64,000 bases of DNA from Paenibacillus cremeus (GTDB lineage Bacteria > Bacillota > Bacilli > Paenibacillales > NBRC-103111). Below are positions 51,250-59,541 of this stretch, piece after piece. The position numbers and the translations under genes were made by a program. How positions within the stretch are numbered: the stretch's first letter is position 1; each line of letters starts with the position of its first letter. The notes beneath the pieces were generated by a model. That model ran no database searches. It was given only the letters and a program-made list of their open reading frames with translations, and had not been told where the DNA came from. The stretch is taken from the NCBI RefSeq assembly GCF_007786445.1, contig NZ_VNJI01000023.1, positions 38,490-102,489 of the forward strand, written 5' to 3'.

Positions 51250-51824
51250 TCCTCATCCATCTCCTCCTGAAGATCTGCACGATGCTGGTCTGGCTTCGCC
51301 CCTGGAATGACGATGGTTGCAATCGCCCTCCTTCTCCGCTCACCGCTCGGCTCGTTTCCTACATGCTTCGTCAGTAAGGCACGCATGTCTTGAAGAAGCT
51401 GCATGTATTCTTCATCGCTCAAATAAAGCTCTATTTCTCTAAACGAAACCCCGTCTTTAACCAAATCATATCCGTCTTGTCCTAGATATCGTCCATACTC
51501 CCCTATCAAATGGCCAACGAATTTCATAAACAACTCCATATGGTCAGTTGAATTCATGGTTTTCAAATCATGCTGCGAGATGTCTGCCCCATGCTTAGCA
51601 AGAGCGTATACTTTCTCGATCGTTCCACGAATTGGCTTTCGCTCGACGACTTCAATCAAGTTTGCTTTATGCAGCATATTTAAATGACGGTACATCGTCG
51701 CCTGAGGCACGTCCGTCAAAATGTCCGAGATTTGCTGCCTAGTCCGCCGAGCCCCGCCGACTAAGGCTTGAATGATTCGCATACGTATTGGATGAAGAAT
51801 TAAATCAGCACTTGATTTGCTCAA
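51246..51824 (-). CDS. ArsR-type winged-helix regulator
   Basis: The TTG at 51824 has GGAGGAGG 6 bases upstream; the frame to 51920 crosses the promoter and is ignored. The HTH (LILHPIRMRIIQALVGGARR, then QQISDILTDVPQATMYRHLN and a wing IEVVERKP) is of the ArsR/PadR style. The rest of the 192 aa is a helical domain that may dimerise or sense a ligand. A 26-bp palindrome covers its -10, so it probably regulates itself and the YhfC-like gene it is coupled to. Confidence 0.85.
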   Translation of the reverse strand: MSKSSADLILHPIRMRIIQALVGGARRTRQQISDILTDVPQATMYRHLNMLHKANLIEVVERKPIRGTIEKVYALAKHGADISQHDLKTMNSTDHMELFMKFVGHLIGEYGRYLGQDGYDLVKDGVSFREIELYLSDEEYMQLLQDMRALLTKHVGNEPSGERRRRAIATIVIPGAKPDQHRADLQEEMDEE

Positions 51825-51850
51825 TCTAACCTCCTCCTTCACCAAACTTT

Positions 51851-51876
51851 TATTATCATTATCAATAATGATAATA
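51851..51876. promoter_or_regulatory. 26-bp perfect palindrome over the -10 of the regulator gene
   Basis: TATTATCATTAT-CA-ATAATGATAATA. It contains tandem ATTATC units like Fur-family sites, so it may be a Fur/PerR-type box or the regulator's own operator. Confidence 0.75.
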
Positions 51877-51896
51877 TTTAACCGCAATTTTGTCAA
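51868..51896 (-). promoter_or_regulatory. Predicted promoter of the regulator/YhfC pair
   Basis: -35 TTGACA (51891-51896), 17-base spacer, -10 TATCAT (51868-51873) on minus. Confidence 0.7.
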
Positions 51897-51991
51897 TCCA
51901 AGTTTAATAAGTGATTCCATCGACTATAACTCACTCAGCCGACCTAACAATATGTATCAAATAAAGCATATGGGGCTTGCTCCGAAAACAC

Positions 51992-52028
51992 AAAAAAGCC
52001 CCAATGATTGTTACCTCATCGGGACTTA
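51992..52028 (-). terminator. Terminator after glmS
   Basis: On minus AAGTCCCGATGA pairs with TCATTGGGGCTT with small mismatches, followed by TTTTTT. Confidence 0.75.
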
Positions 52029-52033
52029 CTACC

Positions 52034-53863
52034 TTACTCTACAGTAACGCTCTTCGCCAAGTTTCTTGGCTTATCAACGTCGTTGCCGCGAGCCAGCGAT
52101 GCATAGTAGCTGAGCAGCTGCAGAGGCACGACCGACAACGCCGGTGTAAGCAGCGGCAATGTCGCAGGGATGGCAAACACTTGATCTACGACCTTCGCCA
52201 GCTCCGCTTCACCTTCCTCATGAATGCCGAACACGTGCGCGCCGCGCGCTTTTACTTCTTTAATATTGCTAACCGTCTTCTCGAACAGATCGCCTTGAGT
52301 CGCCAGAGCAATGACTGGAATGCCTTCTTCGATCAACGCGAGCGTCCCGTGCTTCAGCTCTCCTGCCGCATACGCTTCGGAGTGGATGTACGAGATTTCT
52401 TTCAGCTTGAGCGAGCCCTCCATCACTACGTGATAATCCAGGCCGCGGCCGATGAAGAACAAGTTGTTGTGCGTGGAGACTTGCTCTGCCACACCCTTGA
52501 TCGTCTCGGATTGCGCCAAGATGTGCTCTACCTTTGCAGGAAGCTCTTGAAGAGCACTGACAACATCAGCGATATAAGCTTCGTCCTTCGTTCCCAGCGT
52601 TTGCGCCAAGTACAATCCGAACAAATAGAAGGCAATCAGCTGCGAAGTGTACGCTTTGGTGGAAGCCACGGCAATCTCAGGACCGGCCCAGGTCACGATC
52701 ACATCGTCAGCCTCACGCGCAACGGAGCTGCCAACGACATTCGTAATCGCTAGAACACGAGCGCCATTTCGCTTCGCTTCGCGAAGGGCAGCAAGTGTAT
52801 CCGCAGTCTCACCGGACTGGCTCACCACGATGACCAGGGTTTGCGGTGTAATGATCGGGGAACGATAACGATACTCCGAAGCGACGTCCGTCTCTACTGG
52901 GATGCGTGCCAAGCTCTCGATCACGCTTTTCCCTACAAGACCTGCATGATAGGCAGTACCGCAAGCTACAATATGAACATTGCGGATTGCTTTGATCTGC
53001 TCCGGTGTCATACCAATTTCGTTCAGAACGACCTTCTTGCCCGTTGCATCGATTCTGGACCCCATCGTATCCCGGTACGCTTTAGGCTGCTCGTAAATTT
53101 CCTTCAGCATAAAGTGGTCGAAGCCGGCTTTTTCCGCCGTTACGATGTCCCAATCGACATGAAATAATTCCCGGGAAATAAAATTCCCCTCTAAAGTCAT
53201 TAATTCGACACCCTCACGTGTCAAAACGGCCATTTCACCGTCATTCAAGATATACACGTTTCGAGTATATTCGAGGATTGCAGGAATATCGGAGCCGATG
53301 AAATTCTCGCCTTCGCCCACGCCAATGATCAGCGGGCTTTGCAAACGAACAGCTACCAGCTTATCTGGTTCGTACTCGGTCAACACGCCAAGAGCAAAAG
53401 CACCTCTCATACGCGTTACCGCTTGTTGAACGGCTTTCACAATGTCGCCTTGATACAAGCTGGCGATCAAGTGCGAAATGACTTCCGTATCGGTCTCGGA
53501 AACGAAGACGTGCCCTTGAGCCGTCAGTTCTTCCTTGAGGGAAATATAGTTCTCGATAATCCCGTTATGAACGACGGAAAATTTCAACGAATTGTCCGTA
53601 TGCGGGTGGGAATTGATGTCCGACGGCTTACCATGAGTCGCCCAACGCGTATGCCCAATCCCAATCGTTCCGTTCAGCGGCTCATCACCGAGCTTCGTTT
53701 CCAGTACCGCCAAGCGGCCTTTGGACTTCTTCACTTGCAGACCTTCCGTCGTATATACAGCCACACCAGCGGAATCATACCCGCGGTATTCCAATTTTTT
53801 AAGACCCTCAATCAAAATATTTTGGGAATTCCGGTTTCCCACATATCCAACAATACCACACAT
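52034..53863 (-). CDS. glmS: Glutamine-fructose-6-phosphate aminotransferase
   Basis: GlmS makes glucosamine 6-phosphate from fructose 6-phosphate and glutamine, the entry to peptidoglycan precursors. Cys2 (MCGIVGYVGNRNSQN) is the glutaminase nucleophile; HTRWATHGKPSDINSHPH and the NGIIENY motif follow. Two SIS domains (near 285-425 and 455-600) bind the sugar phosphate, with CGTAYHAGL and SQSGETADTLAAL. 609 aa, ending NLAKSVTVE as usual. Upstream is the glmS ribozyme, which cuts the message when glucosamine 6-phosphate is high. Confidence 0.97.
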   Translation of the reverse strand: MCGIVGYVGNRNSQNILIEGLKKLEYRGYDSAGVAVYTTEGLQVKKSKGRLAVLETKLGDEPLNGTIGIGHTRWATHGKPSDINSHPHTDNSLKFSVVHNGIIENYISLKEELTAQGHVFVSETDTEVISHLIASLYQGDIVKAVQQAVTRMRGAFALGVLTEYEPDKLVAVRLQSPLIIGVGEGENFIGSDIPAILEYTRNVYILNDGEMAVLTREGVELMTLEGNFISRELFHVDWDIVTAEKAGFDHFMLKEIYEQPKAYRDTMGSRIDATGKKVVLNEIGMTPEQIKAIRNVHIVACGTAYHAGLVGKSVIESLARIPVETDVASEYRYRSPIITPQTLVIVVSQSGETADTLAALREAKRNGARVLAITNVVGSSVAREADDVIVTWAGPEIAVASTKAYTSQLIAFYLFGLYLAQTLGTKDEAYIADVVSALQELPAKVEHILAQSETIKGVAEQVSTHNNLFFIGRGLDYHVVMEGSLKLKEISYIHSEAYAAGELKHGTLALIEEGIPVIALATQGDLFEKTVSNIKEVKARGAHVFGIHEEGEAELAKVVDQVFAIPATLPLLTPALSVVPLQLLSYYASLARGNDVDKPRNLAKSVTVE

Positions 53864-53949
53864 ATATTCAGAACCTCCTGATTGTCAAAGAATAAGATAA
53901 CTCATATAAAACTCTATGCCTGACCCCGTCGAACCTTTGTCGGCCCGGT

Positions 53950-54169
53950 CGCCCGGACGTTTTGTGTTTCGACTTAACGGTTTGGATCACACCGGAAGGC
54001 CCCCGCCGAATGCTTCGAACACCTTCACCTCGTCAACTTGGAAATCATCGCTGGACTTTGCCTCTGCGTTGTCTAAAAAGAGTAAGAACCCGTCCGCCGA
54101 TTGGGGGACGATTAGACCGAATGACGCAGCAAACATAAGACTAGGATGCATTTCGCAAGTTCTGGCGCT
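53950..54169 (-). ncRNA. glmS ribozyme (glucosamine-6-phosphate riboswitch)
   Basis: On minus AGCGCCAGAACTTGCG is the strictly conserved 5' end: cleavage is expected between the A at 54169 and the G at 54168. Further on, TTGACGAGGTGAAGG near 54026-54040 and TTCGGCGGGGGCC near 53996-54010 are the pseudoknotted core and P4 region. The element lies in the 5' leader of glmS. The exact 3' end is approximate. Confidence 0.9.
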
Positions 54170-54293
54170 TAAAATGACAAAAAAAACCTACCCACCTTTC
54201 TCTTATGAGTAAGACATATACACATCTTATTCATTTTCAGTCTAAAGTGCAACAACTATTTTCACAAGCGTTTTCATACAAGCTTTAAAATGT

Positions 54294-54327
54294 AAAACTC
54301 CCCAGAAGCCTTGTGGCATCTGGGGTT
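54294..54327 (-). terminator. Terminator after glmM
   Basis: CCCCAGATGCC-ACAA-GGCTTCTGGGG with a short T run on minus. It separates glmM from glmS transcription. Confidence 0.85.
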
Positions 54328-54343
54328 TCCCGTTTCTATGAAA

Positions 54344-55684
54344 CTATGATAGCTCTCGCTGAATGACTTCAACGATTTGCGCAACGTAGGCTTCGACTTG
54401 TTCCTTGTCCGGCCCTTCCGCCATGACACGGATGAGCGATTCCGTCCCAGATGGGCGTACCAGCACGCGGCCGTTATCGCCAAGCTCATCCTCCACTTTG
54501 CGAATCGCTGCTTCTACGACAGCGTTGTCCTTCAGCTTGCTCTTGTCCGCGACACGCACATTCACGAGCTGCTGAGGATACTTGCGCATAATCCCTTTGA
54601 GCTCGCTGAGCGTCCGCCCGGATTGAACCAGCGTATCCATCAATTGCAGCGCTGTAAGAATTCCGTCACCGGTCGTATTGTAGTCGAGAAAAATCACATG
54701 CCCCGACTGCTCACCACCGAGATTGTACCCGCCTTTGCGCATTTCTTCCATGACGTAGCGGTCGCCTACCGCGGCTTTGATCGCTTTCAGCCCCACCGCT
54801 TCAATACCTTTAAAAAAGCCGATATTGCTCATGACCGTCGTTACAATGGTATTCTCACGCAGCTGACCCGCTTGATTCAGCGCATGACCGCAAATACTAA
54901 GAATAAAATCACCGTCAACTTCTGCACCGTTCTCATCGATTGCAATCAAACGGTCCGCATCCCCGTCAAAAGCAAGCCCAATATGTGCTTTCGTCTCCAC
55001 CACGAGCTTTTGCAAAGCTTCCGGATGGGTCGACCCACAATGATCGTTAATGTTGCGCCCGTTCGGCTCCGCACCGATGGCAATCACTTCAGCGCCCAAC
55101 GCTTCAAACACCTTTGGCGCCAACTCATAAGCCGAACCGTTCGCGCAATCCAGCACAATGCGGAATCCCTTAAACGACGATTTCACAGTCGATTGAATAT
55201 ACTCCAGGTATTTAAATTTCGCCTTTTCATCGTCCGTCACCGTGCCGATGTCCCCACCTGTCGGCCGCGGCAGCTCGTCCATTTCAGCATCCATCAGACG
55301 CTCAATTTCAAGCTCTGTCTCGTCGGACAGCTTATACCCGTCAGCGCCAAAAAACTTAATTCCGTTGTCTTCTACTGGATTATGGCTCGCCGAAATCATA
55401 ACGCCGGCATCCGCTTTGAGCAGCCGCGTTAAATAAGCCACCCCTGGCGTGCTGATGACCCCAACGCGAATTACGTTCGCACCGATGGAGAGCAAGCCCG
55501 CGACCAGCGAAGCTTCCAGCATCGGACCGGAAATCCGTGTATCCCGACCAATAATGACGTTCGGTCTTTCTACTTGTCCTGCCAATACATAACCGCCACA
55601 GCGGCCAATTTTATATGCCATTTCCGGCGTAAGCCCCGAATTGGCGACCCCGCGGACACCATCCGTGCCAAAATATTTTCCCAT
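54344..55684 (-). CDS. glmM: Phosphoglucosamine mutase
   Basis: GlmM turns glucosamine 6-phosphate into glucosamine 1-phosphate for UDP-GlcNAc. The active-site Ser100 lies in [13 protein letters not shown], Mg binds in the DGDADR motif (near 240), the sugar-binding GGEQSGH is near 325, and the phosphate-binding [12 protein letters not shown] is near 408. 446 aa. It lies downstream of cdaR in the conserved cdaA-cdaR-glmM order; GlmM also binds and restrains CdaA in Bacillus. Confidence 0.97.
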   Translation of the reverse strand: MGKYFGTDGVRGVANSGLTPEMAYKIGRCGGYVLAGQVERPNVIIGRDTRISGPMLEASLVAGLLSIGANVIRVGVISTPGVAYLTRLLKADAGVMISASHNPVEDNGIKFFGADGYKLSDETELEIERLMDAEMDELPRPTGGDIGTVTDDEKAKFKYLEYIQSTVKSSFKGFRIVLDCANGSAYELAPKVFEALGAEVIAIGAEPNGRNINDHCGSTHPEALQKLVVETKAHIGLAFDGDADRLIAIDENGAEVDGDFILSICGHALNQAGQLRENTIVTTVMSNIGFFKGIEAVGLKAIKAAVGDRYVMEEMRKGGYNLGGEQSGHVIFLDYNTTGDGILTALQLMDTLVQSGRTLSELKGIMRKYPQQLVNVRVADKSKLKDNAVVEAAIRKVEDELGDNGRVLVRPSGTESLIRVMAEGPDKEQVEAYVAQIVEVIQRELS

Positions 55685-55815
55685 GTTTAACTTTCCTCTC
55701 CCCAGCGATTCTCTTCTATTCTGGAACTCATTTCATTATCCCTGAATTAATTCCTATGGTCAATTGCCCAAATACGGCTAATTGCACCAATCTAGACGCA
55801 AGCGAGGGCGCTTTT

Positions 55816-57123
55816 TCAAGCGCCCGGCTTGGCCTCCGTTCCTGCTGCAGCGCCGCCACTCGCCCCTGTCTCTGGCTTCGCCGATTGGGTCTGCGTCTGC
55901 TTCGCACTGATCTCCACCGTAGCCTTAAAGTCCTGCTGCGGGCCCTTCTTGACGAACGTAGGCAAATTCCACGTGACCGCCACTTCATGCTTCCCAGGGG
56001 GCAGATTGCTCACATCGACGATCGCCTGCACATCCTGCGGCTTCAGCTTCTCAATGAGCGCCGGCGCACCTTCCACCGTCAAATTCATTTGACCGGATTC
56101 TGGCAGCACGACCTTCGTGTCGAAGCCGTCATTTTGTCCGATGATAGATAACGGAATGGCTTCCAGCGTCTTGGTCACGGAAGGCACAATACTTACACTA
56201 ACCGTCACTTTATCCGGATCCAGCTGTTTTACATCCTTGAGCAGCGGAATCGCCAGCGTAAAGTCCTTACTATCCTTCAAATCCGACAAGCTGACCTGCG
56301 GTCCTTCATAAAATTCAAGCCGATCCAGCACATTCTGCGGTCCGTACACCGTCACCTTGTCCGTGCTCTGGCGAATCGAAGCAACTGCAAAGCCCCGCGG
56401 CGGCTCCCCAACCAGCTTCAGCTGCAAAGGCACCATCGTGAAGGGACTCGTGATTGGCACCTCGACGTCGACAACCGCCGGACTGATCGTGGCCATCTCC
56501 ATCGGCTTCCCGTTTTTATCGTATGCGACCAGCTTTACTTTGCTGGATACAGCAGATTGCGCCTTCTCTACGTTCACATCGGCTCGCACCGACTCTACCG
56601 CATCATAGCTGCCGCTAGGCACAGCCACAGTCACCTGCATCGGCTTGATGATCGGCTGGCCTGCCTTCATCCCTACGGCCGGAATTCCCGTTACATTGAC
56701 GGTTACCGGCATCGATTTATTTTTCTTCTCATCTACCACGACTCTAACGGATGGGGGACTTACTTTCACTACGACATTGCTTGGAAATCCAACCGGGTTC
56801 AGCGGCAGCACATGATCGCCCTTGCCCACCTTAGTCAAATCCAGCTCGATTGAATACGTGGCCGAATTCATCACTTTCTTCAGCACGGAATCGCGTCCCG
56901 ATATACTGACCGTGACCTGAGCCGGATCAATCAGCTCCACATAATATTGATCCGTATCGTACTTCGGCGTCACCGACACGTTCCAAATCTTTTCTTCCTT
57001 CGTACCCGAAGTTGTCGAGCCGCTAAGCGAGCCTCCATCCATCCGGACTACCGCCCACAGCAAAATGCCGATAATAAGGGCGACAACCTTAACGACGTTC
57101 GTATTACGCAGCCATTGATCCAT
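55816..57123 (-). CDS. cdaR: CdaA regulator with YbbR repeats
   Basis: A single membrane anchor (residues 10-27, VVALIIGILLWAVVRM) is followed by four YbbR domains outside the cell. Repeated blocks such as VTVSISGRDSVLKKVMNS, VTVYGPQNVLDRLEFYEG and LTVEGAPALIEKLKPQ mark the repeats. CdaR binds the diadenylate cyclase CdaA and modulates its activity. The C-terminus is Ala/Gly/Thr-rich and low complexity. 435 aa. Its start is one base after the cdaA stop, so they are coupled. Confidence 0.93.
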   Translation of the reverse strand: MDQWLRNTNVVKVVALIIGILLWAVVRMDGGSLSGSTTSGTKEEKIWNVSVTPKYDTDQYYVELIDPAQVTVSISGRDSVLKKVMNSATYSIELDLTKVGKGDHVLPLNPVGFPSNVVVKVSPPSVRVVVDEKKNKSMPVTVNVTGIPAVGMKAGQPIIKPMQVTVAVPSGSYDAVESVRADVNVEKAQSAVSSKVKLVAYDKNGKPMEMATISPAVVDVEVPITSPFTMVPLQLKLVGEPPRGFAVASIRQSTDKVTVYGPQNVLDRLEFYEGPQVSLSDLKDSKDFTLAIPLLKDVKQLDPDKVTVSVSIVPSVTKTLEAIPLSIIGQNDGFDTKVVLPESGQMNLTVEGAPALIEKLKPQDVQAIVDVSNLPPGKHEVAVTWNLPTFVKKGPQQDFKATVEISAKQTQTQSAKPETGASGGAAAGTEAKPGA

Positions 57124-57124
57124 G

Positions 57125-57931
57125 CTAACGCCCCCTCCATTTCCAAATGGAGTTCTTCTCCTTAGCCTTTGCCTTCGACTTCAATTCCTCGAACAGCTTG
57201 GCCAGCAGTGCGTCTTCCTTAATGTCTCTTAACACATGACCGTTCATCGCGAGCGAGACTTGTCCCGTTTCTTCCGATACGATTACACAGATCGCATCCG
57301 ATACTTCGCTCATGCCAATGGCCGCCCGGTGACGTGTCCCCAGCTCCTTGCTGATAAATGGATTCTCCGACAACGGCAAATAGCATCCCGCAGCCATCAG
57401 CTGATGCTTACGCATAATGACCGCTCCATCATGGAGAGGGGTGTTCGGCACAAAAATATTAATTAACAGCTCCGAGCTAATATGCGACTCGATCTGGATC
57501 CCGGACTCTACGTAGTCATTCAGTCCCGTTTCCCGTTCAAACACCATCAGCGCCCCGATTTTACGATGTGCCATATAATTGACGGCCTTAAGCACCTCAT
57601 TGATCCGTCGATTCACATCCTGATCCTCTTCGATCGTCGTGCGGCTGAACAGCTTCCCGCGGCCTAATTGCTCCAGCGCTCTACGCAGCTCCGGCTGAAA
57701 AATGATAATGACGCCTACGAGTCCAAAAGTAAACATCTGATTCATCATCCACTGCAGCGTGTTCAGCTTAAACCAGGAGCTCAGCGCCCACGTCACGACC
57801 ACTACCAAAATCCCTTTCAGTAGCTGAATCGCCCGAGTTCCCCGAACCACTAAAATCAATTTATAAATAACGTAGCTGACAATGCCTATATCAATAATAT
57901 CTTTTATGCTGATATCTGTAATCCAATCCAT
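57125..57931 (-). CDS. cdaA: Diadenylate cyclase
   Basis: CdaA makes cyclic di-AMP from ATP, an essential second messenger for potassium and cell-wall balance. Three membrane segments occupy about residues 1-80, then a DAC domain carries PLHDGAVIM (DGA motif, near 170) and GTRHRAAIGMSE (RHR motif, near 203), and VSEETGQVSLA. The ATG 57931 (MDWITDISIKDI) is the family start; a TTG five codons upstream lies on a poor site. 268 aa. First gene of cdaA-cdaR-glmM. Confidence 0.96.
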   Translation of the reverse strand: MDWITDISIKDIIDIGIVSYVIYKLILVVRGTRAIQLLKGILVVVVTWALSSWFKLNTLQWMMNQMFTFGLVGVIIIFQPELRRALEQLGRGKLFSRTTIEEDQDVNRRINEVLKAVNYMAHRKIGALMVFERETGLNDYVESGIQIESHISSELLINIFVPNTPLHDGAVIMRKHQLMAAGCYLPLSENPFISKELGTRHRAAIGMSEVSDAICVIVSEETGQVSLAMNGHVLRDIKEDALLAKLFEELKSKAKAKEKNSIWKWRGR

Positions 57932-58069
57932 CGCGTTTGCCCCCAAACGTGCCGCGGTGATTTTCTTTCTCTCTATCTTGTCCTTCTTAGATCATAACAT
58001 ATTTACAGCAAAAAACCCTCCCTTTATACCAAGCCATAGGGAGGATTTATGAAAATTGGTCCTGCCGGC

Positions 58070-58681
58070 CTATTTATTGCCGGATATTTGTTCGAACCAT
58101 TGGTTCATTTTGTACCACATCCAGCTGAATGCCTCGTCTATTTTCATGACCTGCCCGGAAATGTGCGCGGTAGACGCCATATTCACCGAGCCGTCGATCA
58201 CCGTTAGGCTGCCCTTAATCTCTCCGTCCACCTGCGTGTTGCCGTTCTCTACCGTCAAATCCCCCGCTACAGTCGTTCCAGCCGGAACGTAAACCGTATT
58301 TCCTTTAATCACTACCGACTGCAAGTCCGTCCCTTTCACCAAAAGCTCCTGATCCTGATCCCAACTGGATACGAAGCTGGACAGCATCACGAGGCAAAAC
58401 ACCGCAGCCACCGAAGCGGCCGGATGCTTGCGGATCCATCGTGTAAACCCATTCTTACGCTCCACCGGCGGCAGCGCCTGCATAATCCGTTCCGTTAACC
58501 CTTCCGGCACCTCTACAGGAGGCCACGCGGCTACCAGCGCCTCCAGCTTTTCGAACTGCTGCAGCCGCTTCCGGCAGCCCGGGCACGCGAGCAAATGCTC
58601 TTTGAGCTCTATCGCATCCCGTCTTTGCAGCCCTCCGTCCAAATATTCGTGCAGTAAAGGGAGCGCTTCAGTACAATCCAT
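58070..58681 (-). CDS. rsiW: Anti-sigma factor RsiW-like
   Basis: The N-terminal anti-sigma zinc finger has C3 and H-x3-C-x2-C in LKEHLLACPGCRKR (near residues 26-39). One membrane segment (near 87-107, SVAAVFCLVMLSSFV) follows, and the outside part is a DUF4179-free beta-helix with VIKGNTVYVPAGTTVAGD and VDGEIKGSLTV blocks, as in bactofilin-like sequences. It holds SigW inactive until cleaved during envelope stress. 203 aa. It lies behind sigW on the same strand. Confidence 0.88.
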   Translation of the reverse strand: MDCTEALPLLHEYLDGGLQRRDAIELKEHLLACPGCRKRLQQFEKLEALVAAWPPVEVPEGLTERIMQALPPVERKNGFTRWIRKHPAASVAAVFCLVMLSSFVSSWDQDQELLVKGTDLQSVVIKGNTVYVPAGTTVAGDLTVENGNTQVDGEIKGSLTVIDGSVNMASTAHISGQVMKIDEAFSWMWYKMNQWFEQISGNK

Positions 58682-58758
58682 AAGTAGCCGCTCCTTTCTT
58701 CTCCATAGTGAGCTTGTGTATTACAATACGTGCGAAAGTGAGTTATGTTTCAGCGACA

Positions 58759-59328
58759 TCATAAGATCTGCTCTAATTTTTTTCGCAAAAAGTCCCGCCC
58801 CCGGTGCAGCCGAGTTTTAATCGTCGTGACAGGCATCTTCAGCACATCGCTGATTTCCTGTAAAGATAAGTCCTGCAAATAACGCAGAATGACGACCGCC
58901 TTATACTTCTCAGGTAGCGTCTCGATTGATTCGCGAATTTGCACTTGCGTTTCAGATAATACGATCTGATCATCCGGCGCAGTATCCTCACTCGCGAGCG
59001 TAGCGTACCAGTCGTTCCCCTCGCCATCATGGATTTCTGCGTCCAGCGAGTAGGTCGCTTTGCGTTTGCGCAAGCGGTCGATACATAGATTCGTCCCGAT
59101 CCGATAAATCCAGGTAGAGAACTTCTGCTGTTCATCATAGCGCTCTAAATTCGTATACACTCGCAAAAAGGTTTCCTGCACGATCTCTTCCGCCTCATGA
59201 CGGTTATGCAGCATCCGGTAAGCGAGATGATAAATTTTATCCTTGTACAGCTCCACCAATTCGGCAAAAGCCGCGCGGTCCCCACCACGAGCCAGCTTGG
59301 CGAGCCGGGTATCCATTTGATTCACCGA
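58759..59328 (-). CDS. sigW: ECF sigma factor SigW
   Basis: Region 2 (FAELVELYKDKIYHLAYRML and EAEEIVQETFLRVYTNL) and region 4 (LPEKYKAVVILRYLQDLSLQ, then TTIKTRLHRGRDFLRKKL) are complete. The 189 aa product from GTG 59328 fits SigW; GGAGGTAGG lies 3 bases before it. The frame to 59349 is not needed. SigW controls genes against cell-envelope and antimicrobial stress. I looked for a self-recognised promoter (TGAAAC...CGTA) but found no convincing one upstream. Confidence 0.93.
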   Translation of the reverse strand, partial: SVNQMDTRLAKLARGGDRAAFAELVELYKDKIYHLAYRMLHNRHEAEEIVQETFLRVYTNLERYDEQQKFSTWIYRIGTNLCIDRLRKRKATYSLDAEIHDGEGNDWYATLASEDTAPDDQIVLSETQVQIRESIETLPEKYKAVVILRYLQDLSLQEISDVLKMPVTTIKTRLHRGRDFLRKKLEQIL

Positions 59329-59473
59329 CCTACCTCCAACGTTCAGCAAACAGACAATACATTTCCTTCCAACAGAAGAATCATACCAAACTCCGGCACC
59401 ACATGTACAGTTTCGCTGTTTTCCTCCATAGTATGTCTACGGCTGAGCCCTTACATTGGTTTCAACTCATGTG

Positions 59474-59515
59474 AAAAAAGCCGGGCCATCTGGTTAACCC
59501 AGACGCCCGACTTTT
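59474..59515 (-). terminator. Terminator after ppc
   Basis: AAAAGTCGGGC-GTCTGG pairs with CCAGAT-GGCCCGGCTTTTT on minus, followed by T. Confidence 0.85.
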
Positions 59516-59541
59516 CGGTATCAGCTTGCTCTTTCAGGCCA

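Noticed and set aside
59350..59420. SigW autoregulatory promoter (TGAAAC...CGTA) upstream of sigW
   Set aside because: A GAAAC is present near 59410 but no CGTA at the right distance, so I do not list it.
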